Shown here: positions 23,674 to 36,346 of the stretch, one piece after another
How positions within the stretch are numbered: the stretch's first letter is position 1
Layout: each line of letters begins with the position of its first letter
NCBI GenBank assembly: GCA_932294295.1
Contig: OW028576.1
Location: 48,250,199-48,314,198, forward strand
Direction: 5' to 3'
Source of the DNA: Alitta virens
Lineage: Eukaryota > Annelida > Polychaeta > Phyllodocida > Nereididae
Length of the DNA: 64,000 nt
Translations under genes and position numbers: made by a program
Notes under the pieces: model-generated
What the model was told of the DNA's origin: nothing
The model's database searches: none
The model's input: the letters and a program-made list of their open reading frames with translations, nothing else

Positions 23674-23764
23674 TTTTCAGTTATAAGATCTGCTACACCT
23701 ACGTAAACTATACTCACAAGCTTGTTTTTTTGGTTTTTGACATTATCTCTATCTGATGATTTGT

Positions 23765-23960
23765 CATTGCTAAGTATCAGGCAAATGATGAGATGATAGT
23801 TGTTGGAATCCACATTATGCTACATGTTTGCTCAACTTCTCCATGGGTGGGGTCTTTTACTTGCCTAACACATAGACACTGAGTTCCAGGCACCACCAAT
23901 TTGACATATCGTGTGAAAAAAATTCCGATGCGGCTGATTCTTTTAAGTCTACTCTTAACC
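23765..23960 (-). mobile_element. SINE fragment
   Basis: It has the minus-strand core with TCCATGGGTGGGGTC and CATAGACACTGAGTTCCAGG and a truncated 5' head. Confidence 0.55.
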
Positions 23961-25154
23961 AATTGTTGTAAAGCTAGGAAATTTATTTGAAAGATGACTT
24001 AAGTGTCTTTCTGTTTAACAAGAAACAGCACCATTAGCCAGATATCACCTTTATTCCCCAATTGCAGAATGACGTTCATGTAATGCCCAAATAAGGAAAC
24101 TTAAGACGTTGCTATTTCCAAATAAGGACCTAACCCGTACAGACGAAAAAATGCCGGCATGACTACAGTTGATATAAAAGATTAATACCGACCTGATATT
24201 CTAAAAGTAAATGGATTTAAAATAATAAAACTTAAATTGTGAAAAATCGGACCAAAATTGACTTGAGTTGTAATTGCGAAACGAAGACGTTCATGACACT
24301 GTTGATGCTGCATTCATTAACAAGAAAATTCTTTAAAAAAAGTAGAATAGATATCTGGCAACTTGAACAATATTAGCAGTAGACAGCTGTCATTGTACAT
24401 GATATTGGGACCGTGGAGCCATCAGGAGGCTCCATGATGGCACTAAGCAAATAAGTTAGTGTTGAATGGTCCGGGGTGAAATGAAAGGAATGTAAATACA
24501 AGATCATTTATGATGAAGCCTTAATATAAGCAAATTTATTAAAGTACATATGATATAAAATATAAAAGATGTAACATCTCGTTACCGGTAGGCAGAACAT
24601 GATTGAATGTAATACGACAAATGATTATGATCATACATGTATAAGAAGTTACAATGTAACACTAAATATGCACATATGGTTGAACAACAAAGGAAGTCAA
24701 TTATACATCTAACTCTAGTAATAATGCTGTAAAATATAAGCACTGATACAATGTGCTTATATAACATGATTAATATGTGTGCCAATAAAGAAAGCAATGT
24801 TTATATTTGTAAATATAACTGAGATATAGCAAGTTAAGTATGAGTGTTACTTAGTAAAAGCTTAATTGTAATGCTGGAAACATAACTTTTCTTTAATATC
24901 AGCAATACATGAAAAGATGAACAAATATATGCAATCATTACATGTAACACTATGTACGTGCGTTTGTAGTGTAGGCCACTTTGGATCTTTGAAAATAATT
25001 CCTCTTAGCTAATTTATTGATTAGGCCTAATTGGAATTTACTGTCTCTAAAAGGCTCCCAGTGTCTTACTGAATTTTAATTGACTTGTCAATATACTTTG
25101 TTCTGAGGTGTGAGTTAATTCCAATAATTGCCTGGTTCAACCATTGATTAGGGT
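23961..25154. other. AT-rich intergenic stretch, nothing recognised
   Basis: There is no open frame with codon structure, no terminal repeats and no tandem array. The small open frame at 24582-24797 is AT-rich and unlike a protein. Confidence 0.5.
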
Positions 25155-25395
25155 ACATATAAGTGGGTTTATTGTTTGTTTTTTAAATTGTATTGTTTTA
25201 TTTGAGATTTTATTGTTTATTTAAGTTTTATTTGGAATGTTATTGTTTTATTTAAGATTTTATTGTTTTATTTAGGTTTTATTTGAAATGTTATTGTTTT
25301 ATTAAAAATGTTAGTGTTTATTTAAAATTGTATTGGTTTATTTAAAGTTTTATATATGAACTCTGCTTTTATTTGCCATTTATAGTTTTATTGTA
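25155..25395. repeat. Degenerate TTTATT-rich tandem repeat
   Basis: An irregular unit of roughly 20 bases, TTATTGTTTTATTTAAG-like, is repeated about ten times immediately left of the ACGTC-rich element. Confidence 0.6.
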
Positions 25396-25419
25396 TCTAT
25401 TATTCTTTCCCGCTCAGGG

Positions 25420-26705
25420 CCCAGTGGGCGCATGTCGTAAAAATGACGTCTTTTTCTGGTCTCAAACTTGTCATGACGTCGGTGACCAATTTGAGACGTA
25501 AATAAGACGTACTTTTCAAGACGTCAAAATGACCAGGAAATAAGACGTCTTATCGACGTCTTATTCTGGTGCTCAAGCTGACGTAATTATTTTACTTAAT
25601 TTATACGTCTTTATTACGTCAATAAATTACGTCTAGAATACGTAATTTTTTTACGTCTTATCAACGTAATCTTGTGGTCATTAACATACCAATTCTCTAA
25701 CCATGAAGGCTCATACAATTTGCAAGTTAATTAGGCCTACCATTTTGAGCAATTAATATATAATGACTAAATTCACATTTAGTTTTACTTCATATAGTTA
25801 ATTTATGATAGAAAAATACAATGTGATTTCCAGAATATATATCAATGTATAGCAAATTTATAACATAGAATTAACTTCTCTAACCAAGGTGAAGTTTATC
25901 AATTGGGGTAAATGGGCTTATAATATCATGCTGACCCCAGTGCACCCTATATTATAGCCATGTGGTTATCATTATCTGTACTGGCTGACCAATCAAAACC
26001 CTAGAAATCTTGAGCAGCTGCAGGACAGAACACATCTTGTCAGTTAAGAATTTAAAATTCATTCAGTAACTTTGGAGGGATACTAGTGAAGTTGGATTTT
26101 AAACTTAATATATGGAGGGATATATACCATTAAAGTTCATCACATCATTGCATGGTAAGTGAAGTTTTTTCTACACACTGTGAAAATATGTTGCACATGC
26201 TGATTCATGTATGATTTGGTGTTCATATAGTCTAATTTCTGAATATATATTCATTTCAGAGAACTATGGAACTATGGACACAATTTAGCTGAAGAATTAT
26301 GATAGACATAAAAACACATTTCTTTAAAACTTACTTAATTGCAGCAGTCCCATTTATAGATTTACATAATATGTGCATGCATGCAAATAAATGTGAAGTA
26401 TCCTATTTCACACAATATAATAAAGTGTTTTTATTAATTTTAAACTTGTGTGTGTTCTCTGTACATTAAATATGTCCAAAAATTGTAAGCAAAGTTTGTC
26501 TTAAAGACGTCGTCAGATGACGTATTTTAGACGTCAGATATTGGTCAACTATGAGACGTCTAAAAAAACGTCATCTGATGACGTCTTTTAGCCGTCTCAT
26601 ATAAGACGTCATTGAAGTTTGCATATGAGACCAGTATGGGCTGGTCATGAGACGTCTTGCAGAGACGTCAAAATGACGTCAATGAGACCACTTTTGCCCA
26701 CTGGG
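25420..26705. mobile_element. 1.29-kb TIR element with subterminal ACGTC arrays
   Basis: It has perfect 10-bp terminal inverted repeats, CCCAGTGGGC and GCCCACTGGG. About 250 bases at the left end hold 14 ACGT cores (mostly GACGTC or ACGTC) and about 190 bases at the right end hold 10, spaced irregularly. The 0.8-kb middle is AT-rich and has no transposase frame. It is a likely non-autonomous DNA transposon whose end arrays could be transposase-binding sites. No clear target duplication was found, and the superfamily is not assigned. Confidence 0.7.
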
Positions 26706-26976
26706 GGAGTTCAAACAAATAAAAAATAATAAAAAAGGGGAAGTCACGTGCTGCACCAATTAGCATTAGCTCTCTGCCCCTCGAATTGTAATAAGGTGAA
26801 TACGCAATTAGCCTTGTTCGTGTATGTAAAAATAAAAATATTAAATAAATAATTCATAGCGAGATTCTATCATAATGTGTCTAAACTTACTTGTTCGGCT
26901 AAATATTTGCATAAGTCAACACAAGGACTTTCCACTAAGAAAAGATGACACTTTTGTGTCTGGCTGTCTATGAATA

Positions 26977-27118
26977 CATAGATAGATGGATAGATGGATA
27001 GATGGATAGATAGGTAGATAGGTAGATAGATACATACATACATACACACATAGATACATAGGTAGGTAGGTATGTTGGTAGATAGATAGATAGGTAGGTA
27101 GATAGATAGATAGTTAGG

Positions 27119-27151
<33 letters not shown>

Positions 27152-27197
27152 TGATGGATAGATAGATAAATAGATTGATGGATAGATAGATAGATAC
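26977..27197. repeat. (GATA)n microsatellite
   Basis: An imperfect GATA/GGTA/CATA tetranucleotide tract. The minus-strand YLSI-rich open frame across it is an artefact. Confidence 0.95.
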
Positions 27198-28095
27198 ATT
27201 TTGTATTCGATCTTTTGGGTATCTATGTTAGATTGGATCTACCTGGAGAGTATATTATTACAATCTTCATGAGAAGTTCTTAATCTTTTCATCCAAGATG
27301 TCCATTGACCATCTAAATAAAAAGATTAAGACCTCATGAATATTGCAAGGGCGAGGCTCTAATTTCATGAAAGTTCTACTATTCAAATCCGAAGGATGTA
27401 GTCAATTAAAAATGGTAACACTAGAAAATATAGTATTAATATACTATTCATGCCATGGTTTTGAGAATGTAATTAAGGCTGTTTTGAGTAACAGATTTAT
27501 TTAACCCATTTCTCTCTTAAACAACAAATGTATTTCAAAAATTAGAAAACTGCTGTATAGGCTTATTTAAATGCAAATCATGACAGAACAAAAGGTTGAT
27601 TCCTCTTTAAAATACAATTAAGTACATAATCATCCTTTTTTTCTTATTGAAAACCATTGAAAAAAAAGATAAATATTTCACAAGATTTATTTTCTTGAAT
27701 ATCAGTACTTCAATTCTATTCAGGCCTATTCGGACGGGTTCTTCATAACTGAACAACAAATCAAATCAAAGAATCTGCAAGACTACCCCACCTTGACCTA
27801 GTTATTTTCACCCAATAAGCCAAGTGTTCGTAATAACACCTGGCTTGAAACAAACCATATCAGGTATAGATCTATTGTGTCATAGGTCTAGACGCCAGAT
27901 ATAAAAACTTAGTCTTGTACCCATTCAAAATATATAGGCTGGCTTCATGTACACGGTTACAACTTAGTCAATTTTCATCCGATTTTAAAAATTGAAAGTT
28001 CCACATGGATTTAGATTGGAAAGAAAAGGAAAGCCACAACTCGTCACTGATCTGTTTGACACACTGATCTGTTTGACGGATCAGTGACTCATGTG
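27198..28095. other. Intergenic stretch, nothing recognised
   Basis: AT-rich single-copy-looking DNA with no supported coding or repeat structure. Confidence 0.45.
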
Positions 28096-28099
28096 GTTT

Positions 28100-28320
28100 C
28101 CCTATATAACCACCCCCGCTGCAGGTCCTGGGTTTGAATCCCGGCCAAGGCACTCTTCATGAACTACATCTCAGCCATCTTCCGGAAGCAAGTCTGCCTC
28201 TTCCGCTCAACTCTTGAGCAGCCTTGCAATGCCGTAGCCCTCTGGTGGTAAATAGGTGAGTGACTGTAAGTAGTTCAGCCAGCTATTTCTTAACGAAAGA
28301 CGGCGCTTGTCCGGTGCGTG
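28100..28320 (+). mobile_element. SINE head (tRNA-like 5' part)
   Basis: It contains a B-box-like TGGGTTTGAATCCCGGCC followed by AAGGCACTCTTCATGAACTA, matching in order the heads of the copies near 5050 and 11015. Confidence 0.55.
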
Positions 28321-28884
28321 GCACGGGTCTTTATATTTCACACAAAGCATCAAGGGATAAGGTAAAAAATTGATCGTTGAATAAGCATTGCAACGCCGTT
28401 AACACGCTTGTTCAGTGACATTCACGAAAGTAGTACGTTATGCAGCTGGTAGAATTCTCGTCTCAAATTGTGAAATTTTGTTATGTTGATATAGTTTTGG
28501 GGAAGAAAAAACATCTGCACCAGTTTTCCAGGGAGTGGCTTCTCGCAATAAAGAAAATGTGCATAGGAATCGCACTACTTCAAGTGCAGACTATGCACGT
28601 ATACATTTTCCTCCCCGGTTCTGGAGGAGCGTCAAATAGGTTATGAGAAAGGCTGGTGCTTCGCACCGGATCGTAGCGCCACCATTTGGAAGAAACCGGT
28701 TCAGCCAGTGCAAGCGCCTCACCATCGTTTCAAAACACTCAACGGGCTAAATATAGATACATTTTGTCAACATTAGCACTGATTTGGTGCTCCACAGAAC
28801 CTCGCGACCAATCAACACTGCTATAAATCAGGTAATTAAGCCCATTTCTAGCAAGGCAGCCTAGCGAAAATGGCGGGCTTGCTG

Positions 28885-29035
28885 TAGGAAGATGTATCTC
28901 AGCTGGATGTGGATCACATGAGACGTTAAATTGGAGGTGCCTTGTACTCTGCGTCTTGGCTGAGGCAAATAAAAGACCCCACCCGTGGGGTAAATGAGTA
29001 ACATGGTGCATGTGGACTACATTCAGCCTTGCAAC
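28885..29035 (+). mobile_element. SINE copy
   Basis: It has ATCTCAGCTGGATGTGGATC, the core GGAGGTGCCTTGTACTC, GACCCCACCCGTGGGGTAAA and a truncated tail. The minus-strand open frame here is antisense to the SINE. Confidence 0.65.
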
Positions 29036-29324
29036 AAACTTAGATTCTTTATTATATGGCCCACACAAATGATGTATCTGACTGAACTCCAACACACCGT
29101 TTCAGATCTTCCAAAGACAGATAAACTTGAAAGAGAGTCTCACATTGTGCTACTCTGGCTTTTGTGCCAAGTATATACTGCAGTTATTTCTATATTTGGC
29201 ATTACAAAGAACAGGAATTTGAAAGGGACCCAATGAGGTATCCATTGTGTTCCCATAGTGCTGACAAACACCCCTCACTCTAAAATGAGATTGTCTGTTT
29301 CAGAGAAAAAGTTGTTTTTCTTGT

Positions 29325-29491
29325 GTCCACTAAATAGTTTATTTAAAATTAGCCATTATATTAATGGTTTGTCGTTAGACAATAATTGTATTGTCAAGCA
29401 AACCAATACCACTGTTTGATTTAATATGCAATCATGGTTTAACAATAAACAATGCAATTATAATGGCTGATTTTTAGATTGTCAAGTGGAC
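29325..29491. mobile_element. Foldback element family 4
   Basis: The left arm has GTCCACT and TTAGCCATTATA; the right arm has TATAATGGCTGA and AGTGGAC. A related arrangement (GTGTCCATTCAATAGTTTG ... CTAACTATTGAGTA) lies at about 60218-60375. Confidence 0.5.
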
Positions 29492-29544
29492 ACCAGCGAT
29501 ACAACTTTTTGTCTGAATTATTTCCACCCTTCATCTCATTGCCA

Positions 29545-29640
29545 TTGTCCCTGCCTGTCCTAATTAGGCCATCAGATGCAGAAATATAGGACATAAAGCC
29601 ATACTCTACCCACCCAACTACTTTAAAAATAAAAATAAAA
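29545..29640 (+). repeat. Short dispersed repeat, related copy at 33795-33875
   Basis: Both places share TGCC...CCTAATTAG, CAGAAATA(T/C)AGGA, TAAA and a CC(A)CCCACCC run in the same order. The family is unknown. Confidence 0.45.
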
Positions 29641-30456
29641 AATCTGGTAGTTCTGTGTCAGCTTACACTTTGCTCTAATTTTGTCTATTATGTCTATTAG
29701 ATATATACATATATAGATAGATAGATAGATACATTTTATTTGACCATACAGAGTCAGTTTTGACCCATTCGTCATAAACAAGGTACATAGAATGCACAAT
29801 ACATTGTTACTACAGACATAAAAATTACATATATTGAATATACTAACTAAATACTACTTCAAGAACTACTGATCCAAATATCATATATCTCATTTTCTAT
29901 ACTATAGCATCACAGTGAACACATCTGATAATACTGAATATCATAATACTGAAAAATTCAAATAAAATAATAATATATTAAATAAATCACAATCTCATAG
30001 TAGCTGTTATATATTGCCTAGCACCAGGTTTACTGCACCATCCAAAATGTTTAACATTTTGCTAAATTACATGAGGGTTATAGGCCTCATTGTCCAAAAT
30101 TTCAAAATGTCAGTTTATCAAATCACATTGGTTAGCACCGAATGATATTTTTGTGGATGTTGTACTCTTAACAAGAGTTGATAGGGATGGTCATGCATAT
30201 GGTCCTAAGTGCCAATGTCTTCATCCTGCACCATCACCATGCACACTCAGCTGCTTCAATGGATAAGTTGTTGGACTCGTATGAGATAAGACATACTTTA
30301 GTAGTCATAAAAATGAAACTGCTTTTGTGCAACATTCAGTGTCAGGTCATTCATACAGACAACACACACAAAAAATCACGTACCAGAACAAATATACATG
30401 CATGACATGCAGAACATCCAGGCATCCAGTCATCAACATTATGCATATTAGTGTAG

Positions 30457-30537
30457 TACATGGCCAAATGTGCCACGTGCGTTTTCCATGAGAAGGATAA
30501 ACGCACGGAAAACGCATGTGGCACATTTGGCCATGTA
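30457..30537. mobile_element. Hairpin element family 2, short form
   Basis: An 81-base version from TACATGGCC to GGCCATGTA with the inner part of the arms missing. Half of another end (GCACATTTGGTCATGTAG) lies at 30720-30737, beyond the TTAC microsatellite. Confidence 0.75.
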
Positions 30538-30565
30538 GTAATGACAATAATAACAATAATAACAT

Positions 30566-30718
30566 TACTTGCTTACTTACTTACTTACTCACTTCCTTAC
30601 TTACTTACTTACTTCCCTAACTTACTTACTCACTTACTTGCTCATTTACTTACTTACTTACTACTAACATAATTACTTACTTACTTATTTATTACTTACT
30701 TAGTTATTACTTATTACT
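30566..30718. repeat. (TTAC)n microsatellite
   Basis: A TTAC/CTTA tetranucleotide tract lying between a complete short hairpin element (30457-30537) and half of another of the same family (30720-30737). Confidence 0.9.
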
Positions 30719-30964
30719 TAGCACATTTGGTCATGTAGGAGAAGTCCAAAAAAGGCTATTTGTTTGTCAACATGAAACGAGGGTATAGGTAAGACATCCA
30801 TGAATATTGCCAAATGTATATATTTCATGTTGGGTGGTCACCTCATATGGCCCCTCATGGTCATTGGTACAAACCCATGCATCTGCATGGCCCAACTAAG
30901 CATGAACAGATGCCCCTTAAAAACACTGCTCCACTCCACTCAACCCAGGTGGAAATGGGTATTT

Positions 30965-31110
30965 TCAGTGATGGCGATTTTAGAGTGCTGAACCCCTGGT
31001 AATTCTGTGTAATGAATAGTATACTCCCCAGGTAGTTAGGAAAGTCTCATGCTTGAAAAGACCTGCCTGCCAAGGCTGCAATAATTGTAACGTCATATAG
31101 TGAGTGATTC
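30965..31110 (+). repeat. Dispersed repeat, second copy at 57527-57710
   Basis: Both copies hold GTGATGGCGATTTTAGAGTG (or close), ATACTCCCCAGG and CTCATGCTTGAAAAGACCTG-like blocks in order. The second copy is interrupted by a SINE tail with TATC repeats. Confidence 0.55.
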
Positions 31111-31156
31111 CTTCAGTAATCACCTCACCTACCAACCACCAGGTGGAAATTCTCTT

Positions 31157-31190
31157 TAGCGCAATTGGTTAGAGCGTTGGAATTTGGGTT
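31157..31190 (+). repeat. tRNA-like D-arm/A-box fragment
   Basis: TAGCGCAATTGGTTAGAGCG is a textbook tRNA A-box region, but no T-arm follows. It is a SINE or tRNA pseudogene remnant, not a functional tRNA. Confidence 0.45.
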
Positions 31191-31949
31191 ACCATATTTA
31201 ATATATATAACACCAATGTCTATTTAGACTTGTTTAAGTGATAATTGACTATCAAACCTGTTTTAAGTTTACATTACATATGTATATACTATTACATATG
31301 TATATACTATTTTTGTCATTCTATATTTTTTATTTTTTCATTTATCTTTATTGAGATGTGGTTTTACATTATAACAATACAAACATCATACGTGGAAACC
31401 TAAACCCCCATAAGGGCTTATATGTCACTCCATTTCAGTGCTTAAATACATGACGTCTAAATAACAAAAAGTAACTGTTTTCTTATTTCCATAGCTTTCA
31501 GCAAAAAGTTAGCCAATTGGCATTCTATATGTTAAAGAAAAGTGTTCTACTCTACTGCTATGTCCAACAAGTAGATCTATCCTCCTTAATGGATATCAAC
31601 AATAGAGCATGCGGTATTAATTTCTATAGGAGGTTTTAAATCTATCATCAAAACTTTTGAAGCAGCCAAATGCATTGATTTAATGCTTCTTTTGTCTTGA
31701 CACGCTTCTACGACTTCTTTTCTGTAAGATTGTGAAACTCATGACATGTAAAAATAGAATGGAGACATGTCGAATATTGTTTGAGATTCATCAGGTAGAT
31801 TACGTGCCAAGACGGTGATTATTCCGAGGATTTATGGCCAAGATTGGAAAATGTAACTTTAATTTCATCTGACAGACTTTTCCCAAGTTTCTTTTTGTTC
31901 ATCAGAGACCCACTACAGTCAAACTCATATATTCAGTCACAATATTGTC

Positions 31950-32150
31950 ATCCAGCAGGAGTGTTTGTCGCACAGCAGCAGAGTATGTTGGATGGCTGCA
32001 GAGTGTATGTTGGATGACTACAGAGTATATTGTACACTGTACAGGAGCAGTGTATAATGCAGTGGTGTATGTTGGATGGCTACAGAGTATGTTTTACAAG
32101 AGCAGCGTATGTTGCAGCGATGTATGTTGGATGACTTCAGAGTTTATTTA
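31950..32150 (+). repeat. Degenerate GTATGTTGGATG tandem repeat
   Basis: About six imperfect units with TATGTTGGATGGCTACAGAG or close relatives. The open frame across it (VCWMT-like repeats) is an artefact. Confidence 0.65.
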
Positions 32151-32159
32151 GAGGTTATC

Positions 32160-33040
32160 ACATGGTAAGAGGCTGTATCTCCCTGGTATCATCACCCGAG
32201 ACTCTGTATCATCTCGAGACCCGTAGGCTTGCAGTGCTAAATTTAGCTTCAGCTGCATTGTAGATCTGAGTTTAAAGCTCCGTTTCGGTTGCTCAAAACA
32301 CCCAAAACATCAGTTCTAGTTATTCAATATTTACGAAATTGCAGGGGATAAATCTTGACGTATTAATTGATCACACTGTGAAATATCGAACATGAGAAAA
32401 ATTAATTTAAGCCACGCTAACTCAATTGGAGGAGGCATGTTGGCTACAGACTACTGTTATGATGAGTGTATGGTCAAGTTTTTTTTTAATTTTAGCTATA
32501 AAAAAACAGTCTCTTTCAACATCTTATCTTATCTTTTCACTATGTGTGACTTCATTTGCAAAATGACAGGAAAAAAATGATCATACAAAAAAAATTTAAA
32601 AAGTCACCCTTCCAAATAGTGACCTTGCCCAATGAGGCTTAACATTGCACACAGACGAGGGTTGTGACATACCCAACTGCCATTGTCATGGCTGTGAGAT
32701 CGTAACTCCAAACCACTATTTAAAATTAGTTGTGATATAACCAAAAAACTTTTTTAGTTAACTCCCTGTTACTGGAAATAACTATCACTCAACTCCATTG
32801 TGTTCCTAAATAACTTTGTGATTACCAAGCAGTTTGCAAAAAAAAATTGACAAATATCTGGGCTTGAACCCTGGCCACTTTAACATCTATCACTGTAAGT
32901 GCGTCCTCTAGTATTTTGTGCCACAAGTACATGCTGTAATGACCCTCTATGAAATATTAACCTGCCTTTTTCACAGAAGGAGCTTCTAGCCATTTGACCA
33001 CAGCAGGACACTGTCCAGGTACTTAAAACATTCCTAGTGA
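32160..33040. other. Intergenic stretch, little recognised
   Basis: Only a lone B-box-like GGGCTTGAACCCTGG at about 32862 stands out, which is probably a SINE remnant. No gene is supported. Confidence 0.4.
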
Positions 33041-33046
33041 TAGATA

Positions 33047-33310
33047 GAATCAGTTAAGTGGTCAGTCTGTTACATAACACAGATAAAATATTTTGTTATT
33101 TAGATATATATTTAGGTTCTTTTTTATCATTATAAATAGCCAAGGAGGTTTTTCCAAAATACCCATGATGGGCTAAACTAAAATTATGGGAAATTAAAAC
33201 TGTTAAACTGGTCATGCTCTCCAATCAGTTAAGTGGTCAGTCTGTTACATAACACAGGGTGACAGGAAACCCCAGGCAGAACTACCTGGGTTCGAGTCCC
33301 ACCAGGGGAA
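33047..33310 (+). mobile_element. tRNA-like SINE sequences, two heads
   Basis: A segment of about 34 bases beginning ATCAGTTAAGTGGTCAGTCT occurs at 33047 and again at 33225. The second goes on to a perfect B-box, GGGTTCGAGTCCCACCAGG, at about 33289-33307. This is a second tRNA-derived head type in the window. Confidence 0.5.
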
Positions 33311-34226
33311 AATGAAAATTTTAATGAGAAAAATGCCGTTGGTTCAGTGGACTTGGAAATAGCAAGGCCTGAATATCGTATATATAATATATTTTGTTAC
33401 TTTGTGATAAGTTTAATTTATTTACTATTAGTAAAAATAGCCAATTTTTGTTTTGTTGCTCATCAATATAAGACTGGATTTATAACATATGGTATCATTT
33501 ACTGACTTTTGCAAACAGTACACAGTAAATGATAAATCAACAATAAAAAACTATTTGGGCTTACAGTCATTTCTTGTATGAAAACTAAATATGAGTGAGT
33601 GACAAATTGAAATAATACAAGTGCAGTTACTTGCGTAAAAAAGGTATATCGGAATATGAACGGGTGGTTGAGTTATTCAATGAGATAAGTGATATATTTT
33701 GTGAGGCCCAGTCTAATTTTGTGAGATATCTACTCACTTCCTCTATGCCTCCAACCTGCAACAATTCAGTTGAAAGGAAAGCACCTTAATCACTAGCTCT
33801 CTGCCGGCCCTAATTAGCCCCCCAATAGGTTCAGAAATACAGGATGTAAATCCCTATTCCACCCACCCACCCTTATCACTTCTTTTGCACATTATTTACC
33901 AAAAAACAAAAGAAATTGATTTATTGTCTGCCTACATTGACAATTTTGAAAATTAAATTATTAGTCTGAAAAAGGCTTTCATGATTTAATTGATGCTTTC
34001 TTAGACAAAAGGAATTCACTCTGGAATGGTTACACTAATTAAACAATTCCCTAATTGATGAGAAAAAATAATCTTTTGAAATTGTAATATCTCTTGATGA
34101 TTTCAACTTCCTTATTTATTCACTTGAATTAAATAAAGATTTTTAAAATTCAAATACAGCCTTTTGAATTCTATGAAATTGTGAATTCTCCGTTCATGAC
34201 ACAAAATATTTAGGAATTCTTCATTT

Positions 34227-34483
34227 AGACATCTCAGACAGATAGACAGACAGACAGACAGATAGATAGATAGATAGACAGATAGATAGATATACAGATA
34301 GATGGATAGATAGATGGATGGATAGATAGATAGGTAGATAATATATAGATATATGATAGATAGATAGATGATAGATAGATAGATAGATAGATTTATAGAT
34401 AGGTAGAAAGATAGATAGATAGATAGATTGATAGATAGATGATAGATAGAAATATAAATAGATAGATAGATATATAGATAGGT

Positions 34484-34515
<32 letters not shown>

Positions 34516-34777
34516 GATTGGTCGATAGATAGATGATTAGTCGATAGATAGATAGATAGATAGATAGACAGACAGACGGTCGGACAGTGAGAGAGACAGA
34601 CAGACAGACAGTTAGATAGATAGACAGATAGACAGAGAGATAGATAGACATATAGAGAGATAGATAGACAGATAGATTGACAGATAGATAGGTAGACAGA
34701 GAAATAGATATATAGACAGACAGATAGATGGATAGATAGATAGATGGATAGACAGGCAGATAGATAGTTAGATAGAT

Positions 34778-34810
<33 letters not shown>

Positions 34811-34875
34811 GAGAGAGAGAGATAGATAGATAGAGAGATAGATAGACAGATCAACAGACAGACAGATAGATCGTT
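34227..34875. repeat. (GATA)n/(GACA)n microsatellite, 650 bases
   Basis: Mixed GATA, GACA, GATG and GAGA tetranucleotides with short TATA interruptions and a GA run near 34780-34820. The 179-aa minus-strand frame (YLSI repeats) is an artefact. Confidence 0.95.
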
Positions 34876-34879
34876 AGGT

Positions 34880-36340
34880 AAAAAATATTGAAAGTAGTTT
34901 TTACAGAATAGAAATACGTATATTTGATATGAGAAACACAACCATTGTACAGCCTAGTTTCAGGACATCCAAGCATAGTTTAAGGTCATTAAGATACCCA
35001 GGTCATGTGCTATGTTATACAATAATATCCTAAATGATATCAGATTGTCTAATGTAGAAGATATTAAGTTAAGAGTTAAAACATGGGAGCCAAAGTGCAA
35101 TTGTGGTAGCTGTATTTAATGTAAAATCATTTCTTTTAATATGCTCTTATCAATAATCTTTTTATGTTCTAGTATTTCTTCATGTTTCATCGCGTTTTAT
35201 TTATCGGACAACCGCCAGTGCCTTTGTTTATTGTTTTATTACCCGACATTAAATTAAGTTTTACTTACTTACTTGTAGTTGGGAATATAACAAAGTGCAA
35301 TGCTATGTTTCCGTGTTAAATATACAATGTAATTCTTTACAAGGATTACTTACTTCAGAAAACCATTTCATGTGGACATATCTCACTTGGTAAGCTTTCC
35401 ATAAATTTCCAGAAGGTTTTTTGAAATAGGATTTTTCGATGTCAGCTTATCATGGCTTATCATCCACCCCAACCCCTGATATGTATCTGCTGTGACTTAT
35501 GAATGAAAATGACACACCAGGCTGTTATTTTCCCACGGTAAAAAGAGTTGCCATGGTTATGAGTTGACAAACAGTGGCCCCAGAAAAGTGTTTCCATATT
35601 GCAAAACTTCTTTTTTTTTTTGTATTTTGTGGACCATTTGCCCGAAGATTTGTAAGGTACTATTTATATGATATGGGTTTTAGATTTCACACATTAAAGG
35701 GTTTAAAAGTTTTTAATATAAATTGAATAAGTTTTTATTATAAATTGAATAAGTTTTTAATATACATTGAATAAGGTAGTTAAATGTGATATTTAGGTTT
35801 AAGATACCCATGAATCATATTTTTGATTTAAGGCATTTGTAATAGAATTATAAAAGAACAATAGGTTGAACATATATAAAAAAAGTTGAACATACTTTGT
35901 TCAGTGGCTATAATAAGGCAAGATTTGTCCTCAAAGCTATTAGACAGTCATTTATGGATTTTTCATGTGCCACTGTTGTATTATGGGAAAGTGCATGTAT
36001 TAATCTTTTGACAGCTTATAGAGTTAAAAAAATATTGAAAACAAATATATCATACTGGCTTTTCACAAACGTTAACCTCTAACTGGTAAAGATCTATAAT
36101 TCTTAGTAAGTTATTAACCAAAATAGGTAAAGAAAGATGTGTATAAAAAAACTGACAAACACTCGGTAAGTTGATAAATCAATTACTTTATTTAGGTAAC
36201 CTTTTCAAAGCCTAGTAGGTGTCTCTGCATGAGCTTCATAAATTCATAATCCAAACAAAAATAACAATTATAAATCATAATGTTTCATTTTTATTTTAAT
36301 GTTACTCTGGGGAGCAATCTTGTTATACAAAAAGAAAAAA
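34880..36340. other. AT-rich intergenic stretch with a small 22-bp triplet repeat
   Basis: The only structure seen is three near copies of AAGTTTTTAATATAAATTGA at 35707-35776. No coding sequence is supported. Confidence 0.5.
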
Positions 36341-36346
36341 AAGTTG

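Noticed and set aside
28739..29095. 118-residue minus-strand frame
   Set aside because: It is antisense to a SINE copy (28885-29035), with no independent coding evidence.
31157..31190. Functional tRNA gene
   Set aside because: Only a D-arm/A-box is present; anticodon arm, T-arm and acceptor stem cannot be formed from the following bases.
34112..34651. 179-residue minus-strand frame rich in YLSI
   Set aside because: It is a translation of a GATA/GACA microsatellite, as are those at 26870-27199 and 36268-36456.
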